Of a stretch of DNA of 38,453 nucleotides, positions 15,677-23,806 are shown one piece after another. Under the pieces are notes generated by a model, which worked only from the letters and a program-made list of their open reading frames with translations, had not been told where the DNA came from and made no database searches. Origin of the DNA: Prevotella sp. (GTDB lineage: Bacteria > Bacteroidota > Bacteroidia > Bacteroidales > Bacteroidaceae); the NCBI GenBank assembly GCA_022773395.1, contig JALFBL010000090.1, positions 1 to 38,453 on the forward strand. The letters are read 5' to 3'. Made by a program: the position numbers and the translations under genes. The stretch's first letter is position 1; each line of letters starts with the position of its first letter.

Positions 15677-16539
15677 CAGTCAACCATTACCAATGAATGC
15701 CCCGTAAGCAGCAAGAATAGAATAATCGCCCCCACTACAATACGATAGACACCGAAAGCCTTAAAACCATATCTCGTCAAAAATGCCACAAACCATTTCA
15801 TGGCCAACAAGGCAACAACAAACGCCACCACACAGCCCAAGAACAGCATCGTCAAGTTGTCGGCAGTTGCCCAGTTTGTATTTGCACCGTCTCCAAAGAA
15901 TAATCCCAATACGTCGAGTACTGTTGCCGCCGCCATGGTGGGGACGGCAAGAAAAAATGAAAACTCGGCCGCTGCCCTTCTGGTCAACCCTTGTGCCATA
16001 CCACCCACGATGGTGGCCATCGAACGCGAAACGCCCGGAATCATGGCAATGCACTGGTACAAACCTATTTTAAACGCCCGTCGTTCCGTCAGGCGGTTTT
16101 CTTCACGGCCTTTGTTGAAGATTTTGTCGCAGAACAGCATGAAGATGCCTCCTGCTACCAACATCACGGCTACCACCTCCACACTTTCCAGAAAACGGTC
16201 GATCAGCCCCGTCATCTTTCCCGCAAAACCTATGACAATGGCAGGAACAAAGGCCACCGACAGTTTCCAATAGAAATCCCAACGGTGTTTGAACTTCTGC
16301 CACGCTGTACTGCCTTCTGGGGCAGGAAAACGGTCGAGCCGGAAAAACCGGTTCCAATACAGACAAACCACCGAAAGGATGGCACCAAACTGGATAATGA
16401 TGGTGAACGCCTTGACAAAAGGTGTGCTCTCTATTCCCAACAGACTTTGAGTGATAATCATATGCCCAGTAGATGACACAGGCAGGAATTCTGTCAACCC
16501 CTCAACAATTGCCAGAATGATTGTTTCTAAAACCGTCAT
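15676..16539 (-). CDS. uppP: Undecaprenyl-diphosphatase (BacA family)
   Basis: UppP dephosphorylates undecaprenyl pyrophosphate at the inner membrane, recycling the lipid carrier for peptidoglycan and surface polysaccharide and giving some bacitracin tolerance. The 287-residue protein has about eight membrane segments and both family signatures: [15 protein letters not shown] (residues 13-27, with catalytic Glu17 and His26) and [13 protein letters not shown] (about 169-181, with the essential Ser and Arg). Start and stop overlap neighbouring genes by 1 nt on each side, so translation is likely coupled with DUF3098 and truB. Confidence 0.96.
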   Translation of the reverse strand: MTVLETIILAIVEGLTEFLPVSSTGHMIITQSLLGIESTPFVKAFTIIIQFGAILSVVCLYWNRFFRLDRFPAPEGSTAWQKFKHRWDFYWKLSVAFVPAIVIGFAGKMTGLIDRFLESVEVVAVMLVAGGIFMLFCDKIFNKGREENRLTERRAFKIGLYQCIAMIPGVSRSMATIVGGMAQGLTRRAAAEFSFFLAVPTMAAATVLDVLGLFFGDGANTNWATADNLTMLFLGCVVAFVVALLAMKWFVAFLTRYGFKAFGVYRIVVGAIILFLLLTGHSLVMVD

Positions 16540-16811
16540 TATTCAGCAGAGAATGTTTGAACAGACTCACCATCGGTTTCATTCTTTACCGTTTTTGGTT
16601 TGCGGATGATGGCATAGACGATAAACACAAATCCCAAGAAAGTCACCACTGGCGCAACCTTGATGCGCATGGCACTGAAAATTTCGGGATTGAACACTTT
16701 TTCATCAGAACCGCCCCCGCTCATCAAGACAAAGCCGAGGATGACAACCGCCATGCCCACAGCAAGCAGGATGAAGTTCATACGGTCGAAAGCAAAATTT
16801 CTTTTATCCAT
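16539..16811 (-). CDS. DUF3098 small membrane protein
   Basis: The 90-residue protein has two hydrophobic helices (about residues 13-30 and 52-68) joined by a short polar loop ([20 protein letters not shown]). This matches the DUF3098 family, which I know almost only from Bacteroidetes in this same position between ftsX and uppP. No catalytic residues are evident. It is encoded 27 nt after ftsX and overlaps uppP by 1 nt. The fixed neighbourhood suggests a role in the cell envelope or division, but no function is established from sequence. Confidence 0.9.
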   Translation of the reverse strand: MDKRNFAFDRMNFILLAVGMAVVILGFVLMSGGGSDEKVFNPEIFSAMRIKVAPVVTFLGFVFIVYAIIRKPKTVKNETDGESVQTFSAE

Positions 16812-16838
16812 GTGTTGTTGAAATATTCTATTATCCTT

Positions 16839-17717
16839 TTAAATCTTATACAATTCTCCTGCCGTCATCTTCAGAAACTTATTGACAGAAAAATAAGCAC
16901 AAAGCAACGTTATCAGCATGCCAAACACCAGCACGGCACCTGCCGTTACCGCCATTGCCTGCCAAGTAATGACCACTAAAACGTCAGGTTCGTAAGTATA
17001 CAGCGCATATACCCCGCCCGCCAAAACCAATATGGCTATCAGTGCGGCGGCCACACCAATCAGCACACTTCTCCTCAAGAACGGCTTGCGGATGACCCCC
17101 CACGATGCACCCACCAATTTCATCGTGTGGATGGAGAACCGTTGGGCATAGACTCCCAAACGTATAGAGTTGTTAATGAGCGAGAATGAAACAATAGTAA
17201 GCAATACCGCCAACACCAACAGCGTGAGGTTGATTTTGTTCAAGTTCCGGTTCACCGAATCCATCAAATCTTGCGGATAGGTGATTTCGTTCACTTTCGG
17301 ATTTGCCTTCAACTCCTTTGAAATCCATTTCAGCGAATCGCTATTGGCATAATCGGCCTGCAACTGCAGTTCTATGCTTCCCACAAAAGGATTCATTCCC
17401 AAGAACTCGCTGGGATCTGTCCCCATGGCCAGAGTCTGCTCCTTCAGGGCTTGTTCTTTGCTGATAAAAGTCAGTTGATTGATATAAGGGCGTTTCTGCA
17501 AATCTTTGCACAATTTCTGTGCTTCAGGATTGGTCATGTCCTCTGCCAACATCATCGTTACGGTGAGATTCTCTTTCACATAGGCAGAAAGATTCCGTGC
17601 GGTGAGCACAGAGAACACTACCATTCCCAACAATATGAGTACCAAAGCGGTACTTATGCATAAAGTAATCACCTGCAATCCGCGCCGATTGCGGGTTTTA
17701 GTTCTTTTTTTTCCCAT
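16839..17717 (-). CDS. ftsX: Cell division permease-like protein FtsX
   Basis: FtsX pairs with the ATPase FtsE and controls peptidoglycan hydrolases at the division site. This protein has the expected topology: one N-terminal membrane helix, a ~120-residue extracytoplasmic domain (ENLTVTMMLAEDMTNPEAQKL...), then three C-terminal helices with the FtsX-type segment RFSIHTMKLVGASWGVIRKPFLRRSVLIG. I chose start 17717 (MGKKRTKT), giving 292 residues. The upstream ATG at 17750 overlaps the -7 box itself and would lie outside the transcript. It is the first gene of the cluster that ends with folK. ftsE is not adjacent, as is common in Bacteroidetes. Confidence 0.93.
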   Translation of the reverse strand: MGKKRTKTRNRRGLQVITLCISTALVLILLGMVVFSVLTARNLSAYVKENLTVTMMLAEDMTNPEAQKLCKDLQKRPYINQLTFISKEQALKEQTLAMGTDPSEFLGMNPFVGSIELQLQADYANSDSLKWISKELKANPKVNEITYPQDLMDSVNRNLNKINLTLLVLAVLLTIVSFSLINNSIRLGVYAQRFSIHTMKLVGASWGVIRKPFLRRSVLIGVAAALIAILVLAGGVYALYTYEPDVLVVITWQAMAVTAGAVLVFGMLITLLCAYFSVNKFLKMTAGELYKI

Positions 17718-17747
17718 TTTTACGGCCGTATGACACCAATTTGCTTG

Positions 17748-17755
17748 CAAAAATA
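17748..17755 (-). promoter_or_regulatory. -7 box for the ftsX-folK cluster
   Basis: The minus strand reads TATTTTTG, an exact TAnnTTTG match, placing transcription start near 17741, just ahead of the ftsX start codon at 17717. The -33 region is T-rich without a clean TTTG. Confidence 0.6.
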
Positions 17756-17827
17756 GTCAAAAAAAGGGAAATGCACGATGATTTAAATCTCATTAACATG
17801 AGCCATCCAATCTTTCAACGCAATTTT

Positions 17828-18037
17828 TTACCACAAATCGCCCCATGCCTGCTCTTCCAGTCCATAACCTTTGGCACCGGTGGGATCACCATCGGTAGAA
17901 TCGGCAGTCTCAATCGGAATTTTAGGATCTGTACCATCGCCTTTTCCAACACTATAGGTACTCGGAGACGTTAAAATAAACTCTGTATGCACAGACGTTA
18001 TACCTGTATCTGGACTGGCATATCTTCTTTTTCCCAT
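17828..18037 (-). CDS. Small acidic/glycine-rich protein downstream of a secreted protein
   Basis: This 69-residue gene starts 36 nt after the stop of the 762-residue secreted protein, on the same strand, with an A-rich GCGAAAAA leader. The product begins MGKRRYASPDTGITSVHTEF, has a low-complexity Gly/Asp/Ser/Thr middle, and ends in GLEEQAWGDLW. From memory, many Prevotella and Bacteroides genomes encode short proteins of this build (M-K-K-x-Y-x-x-P start, a hydrophobic-acidic strand, a Gly/Asp-rich middle and a Trp-rich acidic end) next to exported proteins or RNA-processing and export genes. I know of no assigned role. There is no signal peptide or membrane segment. The reading frame, spacing and composition support a real gene; function is unknown. 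Confidence 0.6.
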   Translation of the reverse strand: MGKRRYASPDTGITSVHTEFILTSPSTYSVGKGDGTDPKIPIETADSTDGDPTGAKGYGLEEQAWGDLW

Positions 18038-18073
18038 TTTTTCGCAGTATTATGTGAAAAGCTGTTTTCAAGG

Positions 18074-20362
18074 TCAGTAAACCGCTACTTTCTTGCCATC
18101 AACCACATAAACCCCAACAGGAAGGTTTTCCGTGGAAGTGCCTTCAGCCACTTTCTGCCCCTTGAGATTATACACACTTTTGGGTGCTCCATTCCTGTCT
18201 GTGCGCACCGTTTCCGTTGCATTAATGGAGGTCGGCTCGTCTCCGTTTTCATCAGAGACCCCCACTTTGGCTCCTTCTCCCGGATGGTCGCTGTACTCAA
18301 GGTACCAACGAGTTCCTTTCAAGGCAAACGGATGCGTATAGCGCATCAAGGCCCCTTTGTTCATCACATAAATGTAGTTGCTCTCGCTGGCCTCTATCTT
18401 TCCATGCTCCAAATTGCCTTCCTTGGAATAATAAAGGTTGGGCTTCAGGGTAATGGTCTTCGTCGTGCCAGGCAGCGTGAAACTTTCCGGAATCGGACTT
18501 ATGTCACCCTTCTTTATCGAGACGGCTGGAATAATGTAGTGAGGGCCTTTTGTCACCACCGGTGCACCACCAGAGATCAGCCTAGGCCATGTAATTTCAT
18601 TGTCCATACTCCCTGCCATTTCGGGCATGATCAAGTAGGCCTTGTTTTTCTCCACAACAATGTCATCTGATGTTGCCGCTACAAAATCCACCGTTTTGAA
18701 CGCGATGTTTGTTCCTTCATGGTCGAGTCCTACCAATTTTGCCAATTTCACACCTGCTCCGAAAGCAGTCAGCACTTGATCTTTGTTCAAATCAACGGGC
18801 AAGAGGAAAGAGTTCCATTTGCCCACCTGAAAAGTGCGGAGCAGCACCATTGTCTTGTAGTCCTGATCACCATAATGATCATAGTCAGCAGTTTTCTCAA
18901 AATCCTCGAACACGGGGAATATGCTTCCGAGATATTTCAACTGCATGTTGTCGAATGCCGTCCAGTCTTCTGTAGGGTTTGTCGTCACATCTTCCACTGT
19001 GATTCCCAACATGAGTAAATCTCCGGGATTTGCCCAAACAAGTGTTTTCGTCAAATAATTGTTTTGGTTTTCATAAAACTTGATACCACTCTCCGTAAGA
19101 TTCGTAGGTCTGTTAGGGATGCTGCCCCACAGTGGCAAAGGAGTTTTCGAGCCGTAAGTTGCATTACCACTGTGGTCGAAAGTCACGGCATAGAGACTGG
19201 CATTCTGCGCATTGCTCCCATCGCCAGGCCTGTAGAACCCTTGACAAGTGACCATGTAGAACCCTGACCTTTCAGGCATTTGAACAAGCTGCCAGACATC
19301 TCCTTTTCCTCCTTTGACTTCTGTATTGTAGAACTGCCCATACATCACGTTATAGTTGATGGCGTCTCCTGTGGCCAATGAGGTGTATTGCGTATCAGCA
19401 GCATCTGTACCGACAACCCATGTCGGAGCATCTCCAGGCGTTTTTTTCCCTTCGCTCCTGTCAGAAATCTTATTCCCCACTTTAATGTTCGTTCCTTCTT
19501 CCGGGGCAAGCATCCAACTGGATGCCTCACCGTTTTCGCGCGAAAAGTTTTGGTCGTGCAACAAGAAACTGGCATCTGCCACATCCCTGTAATTTCCAGG
19601 TGTAACGTCGAATCTGTCAATAAGATCTTGGCGGGTCACAATCACCCAACGGTATTTGTCATTGGCATAAGTGTTTGCCGTAGCAGCAGCGCGGTTGTCA
19701 AACCACTTCATGCTGACGACATGCTTGCGCATTCCTACATCTTTCGACTGCAGCCCATAGCCCAGATAATAATATCCAGAACCTTCTCCGTTCCAGTCGC
19801 TCAGCCCCACCGCGCGAAGATAATATTGATTGCCCACGTTTTCTCCTTTATACAGGATCCAATCGGTGCTCACGTATGCAGTATTTTCTATCGAACCTCT
19901 TTTTCTGTCAATGAAAACACCTTGTCCATCTGCCGTCACTTGATAACCTGACTTGCCAGAACGCACCACCCCCACACGATTGTCTTCTGCTGCATCGGTA
20001 TTTGGACTGACCAGGACTTCCACTCTGGGGCCTCCAGCTCCCTCTTCTCGGTATAGGAAATGAAGTGGGATGCCTATTTCAAAAAGCGAGGCTTCCGTTC
20101 CCCAGTGTCCTCCTTGATTAAAAAAAGTACGTGTGTTTCCTGCTTCTTTGCAAGCCGCCACATTCACCAAATAGAGCGTGTTGTCATCGGTAGCCGTTGT
20201 ATCACCGTCTGCCAGATAAAATTTTGTGGACAAAGAATAAGTACTGATGTCATGTCCAGTCCACGGAGTGCCATTCGCAGTCTGTGCCGACAATGTTTGT
20301 ACCGATACTGCCATCAGTGCGAGCACAGACAAAGATAAAGAAATCTTTCTGTTCATTTTCAT
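18074..20362 (-). CDS. Large secreted protein of unknown function with T9SS-like tail motif
   Basis: The 762-residue protein starts with a signal peptide (MKMNRKISLSLSVLALMAVSVQTLSAQ, cleavage near residue 26). No enzymatic domain is recognised in the long mature region, which contains many aromatic, Gly and Asp residues suggestive of beta-sandwich or lectin-like folds (YYLGYGLQSKDVGMRKHVVSM, GFYMVTCQGFYRPGDG). The last ~35 residues read SVYNLKGQKVAEG...PVGVYVVDGKKVAVY, the common Bacteroidetes ending related to T9SS type A sorting domains. A second in-frame ATG lies at 20356. A -7 box lies about 155 nt upstream. A 69-residue gene follows after 36 nt and is probably co-transcribed. The function is unassigned; secretion is well supported. 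Confidence 0.8.
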   Translation of the reverse strand: MKMNRKISLSLSVLALMAVSVQTLSAQTANGTPWTGHDISTYSLSTKFYLADGDTTATDDNTLYLVNVAACKEAGNTRTFFNQGGHWGTEASLFEIGIPLHFLYREEGAGGPRVEVLVSPNTDAAEDNRVGVVRSGKSGYQVTADGQGVFIDRKRGSIENTAYVSTDWILYKGENVGNQYYLRAVGLSDWNGEGSGYYYLGYGLQSKDVGMRKHVVSMKWFDNRAAATANTYANDKYRWVIVTRQDLIDRFDVTPGNYRDVADASFLLHDQNFSRENGEASSWMLAPEEGTNIKVGNKISDRSEGKKTPGDAPTWVVGTDAADTQYTSLATGDAINYNVMYGQFYNTEVKGGKGDVWQLVQMPERSGFYMVTCQGFYRPGDGSNAQNASLYAVTFDHSGNATYGSKTPLPLWGSIPNRPTNLTESGIKFYENQNNYLTKTLVWANPGDLLMLGITVEDVTTNPTEDWTAFDNMQLKYLGSIFPVFEDFEKTADYDHYGDQDYKTMVLLRTFQVGKWNSFLLPVDLNKDQVLTAFGAGVKLAKLVGLDHEGTNIAFKTVDFVAATSDDIVVEKNKAYLIMPEMAGSMDNEITWPRLISGGAPVVTKGPHYIIPAVSIKKGDISPIPESFTLPGTTKTITLKPNLYYSKEGNLEHGKIEASESNYIYVMNKGALMRYTHPFALKGTRWYLEYSDHPGEGAKVGVSDENGDEPTSINATETVRTDRNGAPKSVYNLKGQKVAEGTSTENLPVGVYVVDGKKVAVY

Positions 20363-20516
20363 TAGTATATTAGATTTTACGAAAAATGTTTTAGCATAGT
20401 ATTATATTATACATTGTTTCAGGCATGGCCTACAGTCTTTGGGGCTGTCAACAATCAAGAGAGAGAGTTTTACTATAGGTAAACTCGTGATAGGGTCAAT
20501 TACATTTTAGATGTTG

Positions 20517-20524
20517 CAAATTTA
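20517..20524 (-). promoter_or_regulatory. -7 box for the secreted protein / small protein pair
   Basis: The minus strand reads TAAATTTG, an exact TAnnTTTG match about 155 nt upstream of the start at 20362, implying a leader of roughly 145 nt. Confidence 0.45.
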
Positions 20525-20726
20525 CTTTATATTTGTAAAATCACCCCTTTCAATTAGTTAAATATCATTAAACCCTATGATCCCGATAGAATGCAACTCC
20601 TTTTCCTTTAATTTTCAGCGTTCTTGCCAAAAACAAAAACCATGAAAAATACTGCCAGGCTTTTCAACATCCGCATATTTCATAAAAAAGACTTGCCAAA
20701 CTTGCGCACATGTAAAAAAGAATGGC

Positions 20727-20734
20727 TATTTTTG
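20727..20734 (+). promoter_or_regulatory. -7 box for the radical SAM gene
   Basis: TATTTTTG matches TAnnTTTG and is 30 nt from the start codon at 20765. A TTG at 20702-20704 is a possible -33 element with slightly long spacing. Confidence 0.6.
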
Positions 20735-20764
20735 CAAATGGAAACAAAGAAAAACATATAAATC

Positions 20765-21547
20765 ATGGCAACAATTATATATCCATCACCAATATTCGGA
20801 CCGGTGCACAGTCGCCGATTAGGCATTTCATTGGGAATTAACCTGATGCCTCCCGATGGAAAAATTTGCACCTTCGACTGCGTTTATTGTGAATGTGGAT
20901 TCAACAAGGATTTCCGTCCCGCACTTCCACGTCCGCCACGGTTGGTCGTGGCCAACAAACTGGAAGAGAAGTTGAAAGAGATGTCAACAAAGCCGGAAAC
21001 ACAACCCGATGTGCTCACTTTTGCAGGCAACGGTGAGCCCACGGCACATCCAGACTTCGCCGACATCATTGACGACACCATCCGCTTAAGAGACAAATAC
21101 TGCCCGAAAGCAAAGATTTCGGTATTGAGCAACAGCACTTACATTCACAAAGAGGCAGTAAGAGAGGCACTCATGAAAGTGGATAACAACATACTGAAAC
21201 TCGACACAGTAGATGCCAATTATATCCGTAAAGTGGACCGCCCCACAAGCCAAAGGTATAACGTGGAGGAAATTGTAGAGAACATGAAATGTTTCAAAGG
21301 CCATCTTATCATCCAGACCATGTTTCTCAAAGGAACGGCAAACGGTGAGAACGTAGACAACACTGGCGAAGCGTTTATCTCCCCATGGCTGGAAGCGATA
21401 AAAAGCATTGCCCCCCATGAGGTGATGATTTACACCATCGACCGTGAGACACCCGACCACGGTTTGCTCAAAGCCAGCCCTGAAGAATTGGATGCCATCC
21501 GCGACCGCGTGGCGGCCGAAGGGATTCGCTGCACTGCCTCATATTAA
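20765..21547 (+). CDS. Radical SAM iron-sulfur enzyme (COG0731-like)
   Basis: The 260-residue protein begins with IYPSPIFGPVHSRRLGISLGINLMPP, then the cluster motif C-x3-C-x2-C at Cys35, Cys39 and Cys42 (CTFDCVYC) that binds the [4Fe-4S] cluster and S-adenosylmethionine. TFAGNGEPTAHPDF (the GGEP-like SAM motif), SVLSNST, and IKLD/LKLDTVD-type strands follow. This pattern is that of the COG0731 group of Fe-S oxidoreductases related to the wyosine enzyme TYW1. Bacteria do not make wyosine, and the bacterial members have no assigned reaction that I know of. It is probably monocistronic, with its own -7 box upstream and a hairpin terminator downstream. Confidence 0.9.
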   Translation: MATIIYPSPIFGPVHSRRLGISLGINLMPPDGKICTFDCVYCECGFNKDFRPALPRPPRLVVANKLEEKLKEMSTKPETQPDVLTFAGNGEPTAHPDFADIIDDTIRLRDKYCPKAKISVLSNSTYIHKEAVREALMKVDNNILKLDTVDANYIRKVDRPTSQRYNVEEIVENMKCFKGHLIIQTMFLKGTANGENVDNTGEAFISPWLEAIKSIAPHEVMIYTIDRETPDHGLLKASPEELDAIRDRVAAEGIRCTASY

Positions 21548-21610
21548 AGGAATCTAAAACTATTCAAGCCACCTACAGCCATTGGCAGTCATCTTTCGAG
21601 AGTCGAAGAA

Positions 21611-21672
21611 AAAAGAGAATGCAAGGAAAGAGGAACCATTCTCTGCCCACAATTGTCCTTGCATTCTCTTTT
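21611..21672. terminator. Long bidirectional hairpin terminator
   Basis: Arms 21611-21627 and 21656-21672 are perfectly complementary over 17 bp with a 28-nt loop. The plus strand continues TTTTGTTGTCCTTTTCTT, and the minus strand ends in a U-rich run from the left-arm A tract. It lies between the convergent radical SAM and yeiH-like genes and probably serves both. Confidence 0.75.
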
Positions 21673-21684
21673 GTTGTCCTTTTC

Positions 21685-22728
21685 TTAAAGTATCGGAGTC
21701 AAATATTTCACCAGCCAATAGCCTCCAACTACAAGCCACGAATACAAAAAAACAGCAAGAAGAAATGGCTTGAAACCTGCTTTCCTGAATTTGTCAATGC
21801 TCGTTTCCGCTCCCAATGCCGTCATGGCCATGGTGAGTAGGAAAGTGTCAAAATCGTTGATGAAAGCCACAGTGCTTTCCGGTAGCAGATTCAGAGAATT
21901 GAAACCAATCACCACCAAAAAAAGAATAGCAAACCATGGAATATTGATTTTGCTTTTTTCCGTCCTCACCTCTCCATTTCCTTCTCTTTCCGCCATATTT
22001 CTGGCAACAAAAAAAGCGATTACCAACAGCACCGGAACCAGCATCATCACACGAATCATTTTCACAATAATGGCAGAATTGCTCACTTCAGCCCCCATGG
22101 CGTTACCTGCTCCCACAACATGAGCCACCTCGTGCACCGTAGCCCCTGTAAAGATACCCATCTGGTCAACGGGCAAATCAAAGACACCTGCCCTATACAA
22201 TATAGGATAGAGGAACATGGAGAGCGTTCCGAAAATCACTACCGTTGCCACGGCCACCGCAGTTTTGTAAGGTTTCGGCCTGATGGCTCCATCAACGCCC
22301 AATACCGCCGCTGCCCCACAGATGGCACTTCCGCATGATGTGAGGAGCGCAATGCTGCGATCCATCTTCAACAGGTTGCCAATGAATACACCCAAACAAA
22401 TGGTGGTTACCACAACAATGGCATCAATGACGATGGCTGGCAAGCCCACTGCCATCACATCTTGAAAGGTAAGTTTGAACCCGTAAAGAATAATGCCGAA
22501 GCGCAGTATTCTCTTCGAGCAGAATGCAATGCCTGGAACCCAAGTTTCCGGAAGATTGTTCCTTAAACTGTTGGCATACAACATGCCCAGAATGATTCCA
22601 ACTACCATAGGACTGAGCGAAAGAGCTTTCACCCAATTCATGCCCCCTATGTAAAAAGCCGCACACGAAAAAAGCGTAATCAGCAAAACTCCATGCAGCA
22701 TGCTGCTGCGTTGTTCAGAAAACTTCAT
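21685..22728 (-). CDS. YeiH family (UPF0324) putative anion/sulfate exporter
   Basis: The 347-residue protein has about ten hydrophobic helices and YeiH-family landmarks: LSPMVVGIILGMLYANS, GIAFCSKRILRFGIILYGFKLTFQDV, LLTSCGSAICGAAAVLGVDGAI, GIFTGATVHEVAHVVGAGNAMG and the C-terminal TALGAETSIDKFRKAGFKP. The family sits in the inner membrane and has been proposed to export sulfate or small organic sulfonates, but transport is not well proven. It is encoded 65 nt downstream of a LysR-type regulator on the same strand, and a -7 box in that gap gives it its own promoter. Confidence 0.92.
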   Translation of the reverse strand: MKFSEQRSSMLHGVLLITLFSCAAFYIGGMNWVKALSLSPMVVGIILGMLYANSLRNNLPETWVPGIAFCSKRILRFGIILYGFKLTFQDVMAVGLPAIVIDAIVVVTTICLGVFIGNLLKMDRSIALLTSCGSAICGAAAVLGVDGAIRPKPYKTAVAVATVVIFGTLSMFLYPILYRAGVFDLPVDQMGIFTGATVHEVAHVVGAGNAMGAEVSNSAIIVKMIRVMMLVPVLLVIAFFVARNMAEREGNGEVRTEKSKINIPWFAILFLVVIGFNSLNLLPESTVAFINDFDTFLLTMAMTALGAETSIDKFRKAGFKPFLLAVFLYSWLVVGGYWLVKYLTPIL

Positions 22729-22751
22729 TATCCTTTATTTATAATTTTGTG

Positions 22752-22759
22752 CAAAGGTA
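22752..22759 (-). promoter_or_regulatory. -7 box for the yeiH-like gene
   Basis: The minus strand reads TACCTTTG, an exact TAnnTTTG match 23 nt upstream of the start at 22728. It lies inside the gap after the LysR gene. Confidence 0.6.
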
Positions 22760-22793
22760 ATGGAATTTGTTTTTAGTTGGTCATATACAATAA

Positions 22794-23687
22794 CTATACC
22801 TTATAGTTTTTGGTTATAAACAGCCTCAGTTTCTTAAGCACCCCCGATGCTTCTCCACGTTTCTCTACAAGCATCAGTTCACGTTCAATGTGCATCCCCT
22901 CTATATCAATTACCTTGAAAAGGTTGGCATAAATTTCTTTGTCCACAGAGCGTATACTCACAATTCCCATACAGTCGGAATGCTCCACATAATGCTTGAT
23001 GCCTTCGGTCGTTCCAAAATTCATCTCAATATTGAGATCCGAGAAACCCACTCCTTCTTTTTGCAAAGCCTGCTGTATCACATCGAGCGTTCCAGAGCCA
23101 AACTCACGAAATACAACAGGGATCTTTTTCAACTGCTCAACGGTTATGGTCTGGTTTTTCGCCAAAGTGCTTTTAGCATTGACAATGGCCACCAACCTGT
23201 CTGCCATAAATGGGGTATATTTCAGTTCAGGCTGCCTGACCGTACCCTCCACCATACCTATATCCACACGTCCATTCACCAATGCCGCCTCCACTTCCCG
23301 AGAATTTCCGCTGAGCATCGTTATCTTCACATACGGGAATTGCTTGCGAAAAGCAGCAATGATTTCGGGCATTACATATTGTGAGATGGTTGTACTCGCA
23401 CCAATTCTCAACTCACCCACCATCCGCTGTTGAAGTGCCTTCATCTCATAGTCCATTTTCTGGTAACCCCTCAATATTCTTTCCGCATGCCCCAACAACA
23501 GCAGCCCCTCTCGGGTCAGCTGTATGCGATTGCCCATACGGTCGAAGAGTCTCACATCATATTCTTTCTCCAATTCCTGTATATGTTTGCTGATGGCAGG
23601 CTGACTGATGAACAACTCCTGAGAGGCTTTCGTAAAGCTAAGATTTGCCGCCACACAACAAAATACTTTCAGCCGAATATCTATCAT
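22794..23687 (-). CDS. LysR-type transcriptional regulator (YeiE/CysB-like context)
   Basis: The 297-residue protein has the LysR winged helix at the N-terminus (RLKVFCCVAANLSFTKASQELFISQPAISKHIQELEKEYDVRLFDR, residues ~4-50), followed by a linker helix and a periplasmic-binding-protein-like effector domain starting about residue 92 (GELRIGASTTISQYVMPEIIAAFRK). Such proteins bind palindromic sites near promoters and respond to a small effector. Its gene is directly upstream of the yeiH-like gene in the same direction. In E. coli the LysR protein YeiE is encoded beside yeiH, so regulation of the transporter is the natural inference. No strong -7 box was found upstream of it; TCAATTTG at 23757-23764 is the closest match. 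Confidence 0.93.
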   Translation of the reverse strand: MIDIRLKVFCCVAANLSFTKASQELFISQPAISKHIQELEKEYDVRLFDRMGNRIQLTREGLLLLGHAERILRGYQKMDYEMKALQQRMVGELRIGASTTISQYVMPEIIAAFRKQFPYVKITMLSGNSREVEAALVNGRVDIGMVEGTVRQPELKYTPFMADRLVAIVNAKSTLAKNQTITVEQLKKIPVVFREFGSGTLDVIQQALQKEGVGFSDLNIEMNFGTTEGIKHYVEHSDCMGIVSIRSVDKEIYANLFKVIDIEGMHIERELMLVEKRGEASGVLKKLRLFITKNYKV

Positions 23688-23806
23688 TTTTCTTATTTCT
23701 TTGTAAACTTATTCCAAAACCGGGTAAGGATTCGTCACCTGTACCGATGCTTCCATGCAAATTGACGAAAGAATCATGAAAACAGCAAATGATAGGATTG
23801 GCTTGA

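Larger units (their letters stand above)
20363..20764. other. Divergent intergenic region
   Basis: This 402-nt gap separates two divergently transcribed genes. It contains a minus-strand -7 box (20517-20524), an overlapping-region plus-strand TATATTTG (20528-20535), and a plus-strand -7 box closer to the radical SAM gene (20727-20734). The rest is A/T-rich with no coding frame or RNA gene that I can recognise. Confidence 0.6.

Noticed and set aside
17789..17802. CTCAT-TAAC-ATGAG hairpin as terminator after the small 69-residue gene
   Set aside because: A 5-bp A/T-containing stem without an adjoining U-run is below what I would report.
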